From positions 248,001 through 312,000 of the forward strand of contig NZ_CP012070.1 in the NCBI RefSeq assembly GCF_001189535.1: DNA of 64,000 nt. Reading direction: 5' to 3'. This DNA comes from Arsenicicoccus sp. oral taxon 190. Its GTDB lineage: Bacteria > Actinomycetota > Actinomycetes > Actinomycetales > Dermatophilaceae. How positions within the stretch are numbered: position 1 is the first letter of the stretch; the number at the start of each line of letters is the position of its first letter. Below, piece by piece: positions 52,211 through 59,670 of the stretch. Position numbers and translations under genes: made by a program. The notes under the pieces are model-generated. The model saw only the letters and a list, made by a program, of their open reading frames with translations, was not told the origin of the DNA and searched no databases.

Positions 52211-54811
52211 TCAGGTCTTGTCGAGGTTGGTGGTGATCAGGACGAGCTCGCCGGCGGCGTCGGTCGCGTCGAGGTCCACCTCGGCCTGGATCCGCCAGTC
52301 GTGGTCGCCGTCGGGGTCGTCGAGGATCTGGTCGACCAGCCAGCGGCCGGGCTCCTTCTCGACCAGCAGCAGCGCCGGGCCGCGGGCGTCGGGGCCGGTG
52401 GAGATCTCGGGGTACTCCGCGTAGAGGTCCTCGATCGCCTCCTGCCACAGCTCGACGTCCATGACCTCGGTGTCGGGGGCGGGCAGATCCGCGTCCGCGC
52501 GCGCCTCCTTGGCGAGCTCCAGGGCCGCCGCGTCGAGCTCGGCCAGGTCGATCCAGCGGCGCAGCGCCACCAGCTCCACCTTGCGGAACATCGCGGAGCG
52601 GACCATGACCCGCAGCGCCCGCTCGTTGGCGGACAGCGGACGGTTGCCCCCGGGCAGCGGGGTGACCAAGGCCTCCAGCGCCTCGGCGGACATCGCCTCG
52701 TCCTCGCTCGTGAGCGCCTCCCACTCCTCCAGGAGGGACGAGTCGGTCTGGCGCACCACCTCGCCGAGCCACTCGATCAGGTCGGTGAGCTCGTCGGTGC
52801 GGTAGGTGGCGGGGACCGTCTGGCGCAGCGCCTTGTAGGCGTCGGACAGGTAGCGCAGCACCACGCCCTCGGAGCGAGACAGCTGGTAGTGGGCGACATA
52901 CTGACCGAAGGTCATGACGCGCTCGAAGAGGTCGCGCACGACCGACTTGGGCGACAGGTCGTCCTCGGAGATCCACGGGTGGGTCTCGCGGTAGGTGTGC
53001 AGCGACTGCTCGAGCAGGTCGGCGAGCGGCTTGGGCCAGGTGATCTCCTCGAGCAGCTCCATCCGCTCGTCGTACTCGATGCCGTCCATCTTCATCTCCT
53101 GGACGGCCTCGCCGCGGGCCTTGAACTGCTGGGCCATCAGGACGGCGCGCGGGTCGTCGAGGGTGGCCTCGATGATGGAGACGACGTCGAGGGCGTAGGT
53201 GGGCGACTCGGGGTCGAGCAGCTCGAAGGCGGCCAGCGCGAAGGTCGACAGCGGCTGGTTGAGCGCGAACCCGCGCTGCAGGTCCTCGGTGAGGTAGATC
53301 CGGCGGCCGGTCTCGTCGGGCTCGTCGAGCTGGGTGACGATGCCGGCGTCGCGCAGCGAGCGGTAGATCTCGATGGCGCGCCGCTGCAGCCGCGCCTGGG
53401 TGCGCGCGTCGGAGTGGTTGTCGCGCAACAGATCCCGTATGACGGGAAAGGGGTCGCCCTCTCGCTGGATCAGATTGAGCAGCATGCCGTGACTGACGTG
53501 CAGGCGCGACTGGAGGGGCTCGGGGTCGGCGGTGACGATCCGGTCGAACTGCTCCTGCGTCCAGCTGACGAACCCCTCGGGCGGCTTCTTGCGCTGGACC
53601 TTGCGCTGCTTCTTGGGGTCGTCGCCGGCCTTGAGCAGGGCTTTGTGGTTCTCGATGACGTGGTCGGGCGCCTGGACGACGACGGTGCCGGCGGTGTCGA
53701 AGCCGGCCCGACCGGCCCGCCCCGCGATCTGGTGGAACTCGCGTGCCTTGAGGACGCGCTGGCGGGAGCCGTCGAACTTGGTGAGGCCGGTCAGCAGGAC
53801 GGTGCGGATGGGCACGTTGATGCCGACGCCGAGGGTGTCGGTGCCGCAGATGACCTTGAGCAGGCCCTGCTGGGCGAGGGTCTCGACGAGGCGGCGGTAC
53901 TTCGGCAGCATGCCGGCGTGGTGGACGCCGATCCCGTGCCGGACGAGGCGCTGCAGGGTCGCGCCGAACCCCTTGGCGAAGCGAAAACCCTTGAGCTCGG
54001 CCGCGATCGCCTTCTTCTCGTCCTTCGTGGTGACGTTGAGGCTCATCAGGGCCTGGGCCCGCTCGAGCGCGGCGGCCTGGGTGAAGTGCACGACGTAGAC
54101 CGGCGCCTTGTCCTCCATCAGCAGCAGCTCGATGGTCTCGTGGACCGGCTGCATCGCCCACTCGAAGGTCAGCGGGATGGGCCGGGTGGCGCTGCTGACC
54201 ACGACGGTGTCGCGGCCGGTGCGGCGCTGCAGGTCGTCGACGAAGAAGCTGGTGTCGCCGAGGGTCGCGCTCATCAGCAGGAACTGCGCCTGCGGCAGCG
54301 TCAGGATCGGGACCTGCCAGGCCCAGCCGCGGTCGGGCTCGCTGTAGAAGTGGAACTCGTCCATGACGACCTGCCCGACATCAGCCCGATCCCCTTGTCG
54401 CAGCGCGATGTTGGCGAGGACCTCGGCGGTGCAGCAGATGATGGGTGCGCCGGCGTTGACGGCAGCGTCCCCCGTCATCATGCCGACGTTGTCGGCGCCG
54501 AAGGCCTCGCAGAGCGCGAAGAACTTCTCGCTGACGAGCGCCTTGATCGGCGCGGTGTAGAAGGTGCGACGCCCCCCGGCCAGCGCCATGAGGTGCGCGC
54601 CGAGCGCGACCATCGACTTCCCGGAGCCCGTGGGGGTGGCGAGGATGACGTTGGCGCCCGTGGCCAGCTCCAGCAGCGCCTCGTCCTGCGCCGGGTAGAG
54701 CTCGATCCCCCGCTCCAGGGTCCACTCCACGAAGGCCGTATAGACGGCGTCGGCGTCGAAGCCGTCAGGGGTGCGGTCAGCGGGGGGCGGCAGCAGGTCG
54801 GTGAGCGTCAT
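52211..54811 (-). CDS. DEAD/DEAH-box helicase with C-terminal DUF3516 domain
   Basis: Superfamily 2 helicase of 866 residues. N-terminal motor: NVILATPTGSGKSMVALGAH (Walker A), VGQVVMDEFHFYSEPDRGWA (motif II, DEFH), QFLLMSATLGDTSFF (SAT), KVICGTDTLGVGINVPIRTV and FHQIAGRAGRAGFDTAGTVV (motif VI). The C-terminal 400 residues match DUF3516, found in actinobacterial relatives of Ski2/Mtr4 RNA helicases. An RNA-processing or ribosome-linked role is likely but unproven. ATG 54811 is chosen, since homology starts at once after it. The frame is open far upstream, but that part has no protein-like features. It is divergent from ldh. Confidence 0.9.
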   Translation of the reverse strand: MTLTDLLPPPADRTPDGFDADAVYTAFVEWTLERGIELYPAQDEALLELATGANVILATPTGSGKSMVALGAHLMALAGGRRTFYTAPIKALVSEKFFALCEAFGADNVGMMTGDAAVNAGAPIICCTAEVLANIALRQGDRADVGQVVMDEFHFYSEPDRGWAWQVPILTLPQAQFLLMSATLGDTSFFVDDLQRRTGRDTVVVSSATRPIPLTFEWAMQPVHETIELLLMEDKAPVYVVHFTQAAALERAQALMSLNVTTKDEKKAIAAELKGFRFAKGFGATLQRLVRHGIGVHHAGMLPKYRRLVETLAQQGLLKVICGTDTLGVGINVPIRTVLLTGLTKFDGSRQRVLKAREFHQIAGRAGRAGFDTAGTVVVQAPDHVIENHKALLKAGDDPKKQRKVQRKKPPEGFVSWTQEQFDRIVTADPEPLQSRLHVSHGMLLNLIQREGDPFPVIRDLLRDNHSDARTQARLQRRAIEIYRSLRDAGIVTQLDEPDETGRRIYLTEDLQRGFALNQPLSTFALAAFELLDPESPTYALDVVSIIEATLDDPRAVLMAQQFKARGEAVQEMKMDGIEYDERMELLEEITWPKPLADLLEQSLHTYRETHPWISEDDLSPKSVVRDLFERVMTFGQYVAHYQLSRSEGVVLRYLSDAYKALRQTVPATYRTDELTDLIEWLGEVVRQTDSSLLEEWEALTSEDEAMSAEALEALVTPLPGGNRPLSANERALRVMVRSAMFRKVELVALRRWIDLAELDAAALELAKEARADADLPAPDTEVMDVELWQEAIEDLYAEYPEISTGPDARGPALLLVEKEPGRWLVDQILDDPDGDHDWRIQAEVDLDATDAAGELVLITTNLDKT

Positions 54812-54874
54812 CGTGGACCCATCGTCCCAGATCGTCTCTAGGCTGAGAGCCGTCGCCGACCCTCGGGAGCCCAG

Positions 54875-55825
54875 ATGAAGTACGTCCCCAGCAAGATCGT
54901 CCTCGTCGGAACCGGCGCCGTGGGCATGGCCTACGCGTACGCCCTCGTCAACCAGGGCATCTGCGACGAGCTGGTCCTGATCGACCTCAACGAGGCCAAG
55001 TCCCGCGCCGACGTCCTCGACCTCAACCACGGCGAGGCATGGGCCCCGAGCCCGGTCAGCGTGAGCTTCGGCAGCTACGACGACTGCCGGGACGCCGCGA
55101 TGGTGGTGGTCTGCGCGGGCGCGGCCCAGAAGCCGGGCGAGACCCGCCTCGACATCGCCGACATCAACCTGCGGATCTTCCGGGAGATCGTGCAGCGCGT
55201 CACCGCCTCCGGCTTCGACGGGATCTACCTGGTCGCCACCAACCCGGTAGACGTCCTGACCTACGCGACGTGGCGGTTCAGCGGGCTGCCGGCCGAGCAG
55301 GTCCTCGGCTCGGGGACCACGCTGGACACGGCGCGGCTGAGGTTCCACCTGGCCCGGCGGTTCGAGGTGAGCACGTCCAACGTGCACGCACTGATCATCG
55401 GCGAGCACGGCGACAGCGAGCTGCCGGTGTGGAGCGCAGCCTCGGTCGCCGGCCGGTCCATGAGCCGGCGGATCGCCGCCGAGCCGGCGCTGCGGGCCGA
55501 GCTCGACGCCATCTTCCAGCGCACCCGCGATGCGGCCTACGAGATCATCGACGCCAAGGGCTCGACCAGCTACGGCATCGGCATGTCGCTGGCCCGCATC
55601 ACCCGCGCGATCCTCAAGAACGAGAAGGCGATCCTGCCGGTGAGCACCCTGCTGCGGGGCGAGTACGGCCACGACGACGTCTGCGTCGGCGTCCCCACCA
55701 TCCTCAGCCGCGGCGGCGCCAAGCACGTGGTCGAGCTGGACCTCGACGGGGACGAGCAGCGGGCGTTCGACGCGAGCGTGGCGACGCTCCGGGGCTTCCG
55801 AGAGCGGGTCGACGCCCTCCTCTGA
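54875..55825 (+). CDS. ldh: L-lactate dehydrogenase
   Basis: NAD-dependent enzyme of 316 residues. KIVLVGTGAVGMAYAYALVN is the dinucleotide loop. LVATNPVDVLTYATWRFSGL, SGTTLDTARLRFHLARRFEV (substrate Arg) and ALIIGEHGDSELPVWSAASV (catalytic His in GEHGDSE) are classic. GQ-type malate dehydrogenase residues are absent: Gln at the substrate-selecting position fits pyruvate (CAGAAQKPGETRLD). A TAGGCT -10 and a GGGAG site precede ATG 54875. The gene allows fermentation or lactate use. It is followed by the 0.7-kb repeat array. Confidence 0.95.
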   Translation: MKYVPSKIVLVGTGAVGMAYAYALVNQGICDELVLIDLNEAKSRADVLDLNHGEAWAPSPVSVSFGSYDDCRDAAMVVVCAGAAQKPGETRLDIADINLRIFREIVQRVTASGFDGIYLVATNPVDVLTYATWRFSGLPAEQVLGSGTTLDTARLRFHLARRFEVSTSNVHALIIGEHGDSELPVWSAASVAGRSMSRRIAAEPALRAELDAIFQRTRDAAYEIIDAKGSTSYGIGMSLARITRAILKNEKAILPVSTLLRGEYGHDDVCVGVPTILSRGGAKHVVELDLDGDEQRAFDASVATLRGFRERVDALL

Positions 55826-55853
55826 CCCCTTGCTGGCCCGCCTCAGGTCGTCA

Positions 55854-56566
55854 CATCCGCCGGGGTTGGCACGCCAGCCGGCGGCGGCACGACGGCCGGC
55901 GGCAGCACGACGGCCGGCGGCAGCACGACGGCCGGCGGCAGCACGCCATACGGCCTGGTCTCGGCGGCCATCCTCCGTCTCGGCCACCATCGCCGGTCTA
56001 CGGCTGCAGCACCAGACCGACGCCGCACGTCCAGACGGGGGACGCAACCCCAGACGGCGGCCGGACCAGAGCCGGACACGGCCACCCCGCCGGTCTCGGT
56101 GGCTGGCGGCGGCACGGCCCGCCATACGGGCTGGTCTCGGCGACCATCCTCCGTCTCGGCGACCATCGCCGGTCTACGGCTGCAGCACCAGACCCAAGCC
56201 ACACGCCCAGACGGGGGACGCAACCCCAGACGGGGGGCCAGACCCGGCCACCCCGCGCCGGTCTCGGCGACCATCCACCGTCTCGGCCACCATCGCCGGT
56301 CTACGGCTGCAGCACCAGACCGGCGCCGCACGTCCAGACGGGGGACGCAACCCCAGACGGCGGCCGGACCAGAGCCGGACACGGCCACCCCGCCGGTCTC
56401 GGTGGCTGGCGGCGGCACGGCCCGCCATACGGGCTGGTCTCGGCGACCATCCTCCGTCTCGGCGACCATCGCCGGTCTTCGGCTGCAGCACCAGACCGAC
56501 GCCGCATGCCGAGACGCGGGACGCAACCCCAGACGGCCGGGGCGAGCAGCAGCATCCGCCGGGGTT
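55854..56566. repeat. Intergenic repeat array: 18-bp units, then a 303-bp duplication with four ~100-bp cores
   Basis: This fills the 794 bases between ldh and ilvA. (1) Four 18-bp tandem units of the type GGCCGGCGGCAGCACGAC at 55876-55947. (2) Four cores of about 100 bp from 55957, 56133, 56260 and 56436. Each contains GTCTCGG(C)GACCATC twice, GGTCTACGGCTGCAGCACC then AGACC, and GACGGGGGACGCAACCCCAG. Core anchors are at 55995, 56171, 56298 and 56474, so the spacing is 176, 127, 176; that is one 303-bp tandem duplication of a two-core unit. (3) The direct repeat CATCCGCCGGGGTT flanks it (55854-55867, 56553-56566). Each core can form two small hairpins, GGTCT/AGACC and GGGG-ACGCAA-CCCC. The function is unknown. 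It is not CRISPR. Confidence 0.9.
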
Positions 56567-56619
56567 CGACACATCGACCTGGCGTGCTGACCCAGGCGGA
56601 GGCGACTACCTGGGGCAGG

Positions 56620-57903
56620 TCAGACCAGGAAGCGGTAGAAGGGGCTGTCCGGGTCGACCCGCTCCACCCGGATCGGGCTCTCCTCCAGCCGCCGCAGCAG
56701 GCCGGGCAGGTCCCCCGGCCGCCCGAGCTCCACCCCCACCAGCGCCGGCCCGATCTCCCGGTTGGACCGCTTGACGTATTCGAACAGCGTGATGTCGTCC
56801 TCCGGCCCGAGCACCTCGTCCAGGAACCGCCGCAGCGCACCCGGCTCCTGCGGGAAGCTCACCAGGAAGTAGTGCTTGCGCCCCTCGTAGACCAGCGAGC
56901 GCTCGACGATCTCGGAGTAGCGGGACACGTCGTTGTTGCCGCCGGACACGATCACGACGACGGTCTCGCCCGGCGCGACCTGCGCGATCGCCTCCCGCTC
57001 GCCACCCCCCAGCGCGGCCGCCGCGAGCGCGCCCGCCGGCTCCGCGATGATCCCGTCCACCTGGTAGAGGTCCAGCATCTCCGTGCAGATCTTGCCCTCG
57101 GGCACCTGCACCAGCTCGATCGACATCCCGCTCTCCCGCGCCTCCCGGACCAGGCCGTATGTCGTCTCCCCCGCCCGCCGCACCGCCGCCCCGTCGACGA
57201 AGGTGTCGATCGCGGGGAGCGTCACCGGCTCCCCCGCCGCGAGCGCCGCTGCCAGGCAGGCCGCCCCGGCGGGCTCGACGCCGACGACCCGGGTCCGCGG
57301 GTGGCGCTCGCGCAACCAGGCCACGCACCCGGCGATCATCCCGCCACCGCCGACCGGGACGACGAGCACGTCGGGGGCGCGGCCGAGCTGTTCGACGATC
57401 TCGAGGGCCACGGTGCCCTGCCCGGCGATGGTGCGGGGGTCGTCGAAGGCCGGGACCAGGGTCGCCCCGGTGACGGTGGCCTCGACGGCGGCCGCGCCGG
57501 CCGCCTCGTCGTAGGTGTCCCCGGTGACGACCAGCTCGACCGCCTCCCCGCCGAGGGACAGCATGCGGTCGCGCTTCTGGCGAGGGGTGGTGCTGGGGAC
57601 GAAGATCCGGGCCCTGATGCCCAGCTCCCGGCAGGCATGGGCGACACCCTGCCCGTGGTTGCCCGCCGAGGCGCACACCACCCCGGCGGCCCGCTGCTCG
57701 GGGGCCAGCTGCGACACGAAGTGGTAGGCGCCCCGCAGCTTGTAGGACCGCACGGGCTGCAGGTCCTCCCGCTTGAACCAGACGTCGGCCCCGACCCGCT
57801 CGCCGAGCCGCGGGGCCGGGTGCAGCGGGGTGCGGGTGACGACCCCGTCGATCCGGGCGGCGGCCTCCTCGACGGCGACGGCGGGGACGAGGGTGGAGAG
57901 CAT
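56620..57903 (-). CDS. ilvA: Threonine ammonia-lyase (dehydratase)
   Basis: PLP enzyme of 427 residues that turns threonine into 2-oxobutanoate, the first step of isoleucine synthesis. QPVRSYKLRGAYHFVSQLAP has the PLP Lys in SYKLRG. VCASAGNHGQGVAHACRELG is the Asn loop. VLVVPVGGGGMIAGCVAWLR binds the phosphate. VVVIVSGGNNDVSRYSEIVE closes the active site. The last 90 residues (KHYFLVSFPQEPGALRRFLD) form a single ACT-like regulatory domain, fewer than the two of E. coli IlvA, as in Corynebacterium. ATG 57903 is used. It has a long (about 200-bp) upstream region with an AT-rich block. Confidence 0.94.
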   Translation of the reverse strand: MLSTLVPAVAVEEAAARIDGVVTRTPLHPAPRLGERVGADVWFKREDLQPVRSYKLRGAYHFVSQLAPEQRAAGVVCASAGNHGQGVAHACRELGIRARIFVPSTTPRQKRDRMLSLGGEAVELVVTGDTYDEAAGAAAVEATVTGATLVPAFDDPRTIAGQGTVALEIVEQLGRAPDVLVVPVGGGGMIAGCVAWLRERHPRTRVVGVEPAGAACLAAALAAGEPVTLPAIDTFVDGAAVRRAGETTYGLVREARESGMSIELVQVPEGKICTEMLDLYQVDGIIAEPAGALAAAALGGGEREAIAQVAPGETVVVIVSGGNNDVSRYSEIVERSLVYEGRKHYFLVSFPQEPGALRRFLDEVLGPEDDITLFEYVKRSNREIGPALVGVELGRPGDLPGLLRRLEESPIRVERVDPDSPFYRFLV

Positions 57904-58256
57904 GACCCCACTCTTCCGACCTGCTCGCATGTCGGACGCTCCGTCTCACATGACAGGACGGCCCGGACGAACCCAAAGGTCGCGAAACGATAACTCCTGC
58001 CCGGAATGCGTAGGCCATCCGGGTGAACGAACAAAAAAGGTCTTCCGTCCGGGCAACCGCACCTGGGCACGATCCGTCCTGTAGGCGTGTGAGCGTGCGA
58101 GGGGGAGGTTCACACCGGAGAGCGGTGCCGACGGGTTTGGGGGTCGTCGGCACCGCTCTTCGTGCGTCCGGCGGCAGGGCGGCCAAGGGGCCGGGGCGGG
58201 TGCCCGAGGGCGCGGCCCGAGCGCGCAGCGCCCGGCTCAGGTCGCGTCAGGTCGCA
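57904..58256. promoter_or_regulatory. Gene-free region upstream of ilvA with an AT-rich block
   Basis: This 353-bp stretch has no recognisable gene. An AT-rich block around 57980-58045 includes, on the plus strand, GAACGAACAAAAAAGG (a C(T)6 tract on the ilvA strand) and GAAACGATAACT. It should hold the ilvA promoter or leader on the minus strand. Whether a transcript also runs rightwards from it to the hairpin at 58119-58159, that is a small RNA, cannot be decided. I see no T-box or leader peptide that I could support. Confidence 0.5.
58119..58159. terminator. Terminator after the alcohol dehydrogenase gene
   Basis: A perfect 14-bp stem, AGAGCGGTGCCGAC (58119-58132) and GTCGGCACCGCTCT (58146-58159), with a 13-base loop. 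It lies about 100 bases past the dehydrogenase stop on the minus strand and could also end a rightward transcript. Confidence 0.75.
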
Positions 58257-59441
58257 TCAGGGGGTCATGACCACCTTGATGCAGCCGTCCTGCTTCTTCT
58301 GGAAGGTGTCGTACATCCGCGGCGCGTCGTCCAGCGACACCCGGTGCGTGGCCAGCGTCTCCGTGCCGAGCACGTCGCCGTCGCGCTGCAGGACCTCGAA
58401 GATTTCGTCGGTCCACCGCCGCACGTTGGCCTGGCCCATCCGGATGGTGAGGTTCTTGTCGAACATCGTCATCATGGGCATCGGGTCCACCGCGCCGCCG
58501 TAGACGCCGACCACCGAGACCGTCCCGCCGCGGCGCACCGCGTCGAAGCAGCTGTGCAGCGCGGAGAGCTGGTCGATCCCCATGCGCTCGGTCATCGCGC
58601 GCCCCAGCGGGCGGGGCAGCTTGCCGACGACCCGCACGGCCGCGCCGGCGACCGGGGACCCGTGCGCCTCCATGCCGACCGCCTCGATCACCGAGTCGGC
58701 GCCGCGGCCGCCGGTCAGCTCCTTGATGGCCTCGGCCGGGTCGGACACCGTCCGCAGGTCGACCGTCTCGACGCCGTAGACCTTGGCGAGCTCGAGCCGC
58801 TCGTCGACCCGGTCCACGCCGATGACGCGACCGGCGCCGAGCTGCAGGGCCGACCGCGCCGCGAACTGCCCCACCGGGCCCAGGCCGTAGACCGCGACCG
58901 TCGAGTCGGGCTCGATGTCGGCGTACTTCGCAGCCTGCCAGGCGGTGGGCAGGATGTCGGACAGGTAGAGGTAGCGCTCGTCGGGGCCGTCGGTCGGCAG
59001 CACCACCGGGCCGTACTGCGCCTGCGGCACCCGGACGTACTCCGCCTGGCCGCCGGGGACGGCGCCATACAGGCTGGTGTAGCCGAAGAGCGCCGCACCC
59101 ATGCCCTGGTCGCGCACCTGCGTGGTCTCGCACTGCGACTGCTTGCCGATCCGGCACATGGCGCAGTGGCCGCACGAGATGTTGAAGGGGACCACGACCC
59201 GGTCCCCCACCTTGAGGTCGCCGGTCTGCGCCCCGACCTCCTCGACGATGCCCATGAACTCGTGGCCGAGCACGTCGCCGGGGGTGAGGAACGGCGCGAG
59301 GGTCTTGTAGAGGTGCAGGTCGGAGCCGCAGATCGCGGTGGAGGTGACCCGCACGATCGCGTCGGTGGGCTGCTCGATGCGGGGGTCCGGCACCTGCTCC
59401 ACCGCGACCTTCTCCACGCCCTGCCAGGTCAACGCCTTCAT
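58257..59441 (-). CDS. Zinc-dependent alcohol dehydrogenase (FdhA/formaldehyde-dehydrogenase-like)
   Basis: Medium-chain dehydrogenase of 394 residues. The catalytic zinc site starts with TAICGSDLHLY and GHEFMGIVEE. The structural zinc Cys cluster is ISCGHCAMCRIGKQSQC. VAVYGLGPVGQFAARSALQL is the NAD loop, followed by GVDRVDERLELAK (Asp after strand 2, so NAD rather than NADP). The long insertion around PTDGPDERYLYLSDILPTAW and the MGMEAHG-type region match the glutathione-independent formaldehyde dehydrogenase-like subgroup. The true substrate is open. ATG 59441 lies behind GAGAGGAA. A C5-GT-G6 palindrome sits upstream. Confidence 0.88.
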   Translation of the reverse strand: MKALTWQGVEKVAVEQVPDPRIEQPTDAIVRVTSTAICGSDLHLYKTLAPFLTPGDVLGHEFMGIVEEVGAQTGDLKVGDRVVVPFNISCGHCAMCRIGKQSQCETTQVRDQGMGAALFGYTSLYGAVPGGQAEYVRVPQAQYGPVVLPTDGPDERYLYLSDILPTAWQAAKYADIEPDSTVAVYGLGPVGQFAARSALQLGAGRVIGVDRVDERLELAKVYGVETVDLRTVSDPAEAIKELTGGRGADSVIEAVGMEAHGSPVAGAAVRVVGKLPRPLGRAMTERMGIDQLSALHSCFDAVRRGGTVSVVGVYGGAVDPMPMMTMFDKNLTIRMGQANVRRWTDEIFEVLQRDGDVLGTETLATHRVSLDDAPRMYDTFQKKQDGCIKVVMTP

Positions 59442-59486
59442 GAGTTCCTCTCCGCGGCAGGCACCGTGCCGCCGCTCCACCGCCAG

Positions 59487-59504
59487 ATACCCCCGTGGGG
59501 GGAG
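59487..59504. promoter_or_regulatory. CsoR/FrmR-like palindrome between adh and katE
   Basis: ATACCCCCGTGGGGGGAG (59487-59504) is a G/C palindrome with an ATA flank, like the operators of the CsoR/RcnR/FrmR repressor family. It lies 46-63 bp before the dehydrogenase start. FrmR-type proteins answer to formaldehyde and often control such dehydrogenases. No gene for such a repressor is in the window. Confidence 0.4.
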
Positions 59505-59670
59505 GTCTCAGACGCCGCCCGACAACGCCCTCCCCGGCCGCGGACGACAGGGGGTGCGTCGGGGGTGTGTCCCCGACCCGGTCGGGTATGCGCGAGCGCA
59601 GCCCGAGGTCGAGAACCCGCGCCCCGGCTGTCCCAGCGCCGCGACAGCGGCCCGCCCCTTTGGAGGACCT

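Noticed and set aside
48008..54841. A 2,277-codon open frame on the plus strand
   Set aside because: It is antisense to treZ, treY and the helicase, whose protein motifs are clear. Long antisense frames are usual at 73% G+C, and its composition (Gly/Val/Asp/Arg) has no domain.
54812..56125. An upstream extension of the helicase frame by 438 codons
   Set aside because: It runs antisense through ldh and into the repeat array and has no protein-like features. The family start is at 54811.
55854..56566. CRISPR array
   Set aside because: The repeats are about 100 bp and of 18 bp without unique spacers of even length, and no cas genes are near.
55830..56774. A plus-strand frame of 314 codons over the repeat array, and a minus-strand one (55843-56574)
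   Set aside because: The cores are in different frames (spacing 176 and 127), the peptide is Arg/Pro/Ala low complexity, and the plus-strand frame enters the ilvA gene. Not supported as coding.
58023..58170. A PHO box near ilvA (GTTCACCCGGA on the minus strand)
   Set aside because: A single GTTCACC without a second unit in 11-bp register, next to a gene with no link to phosphate.
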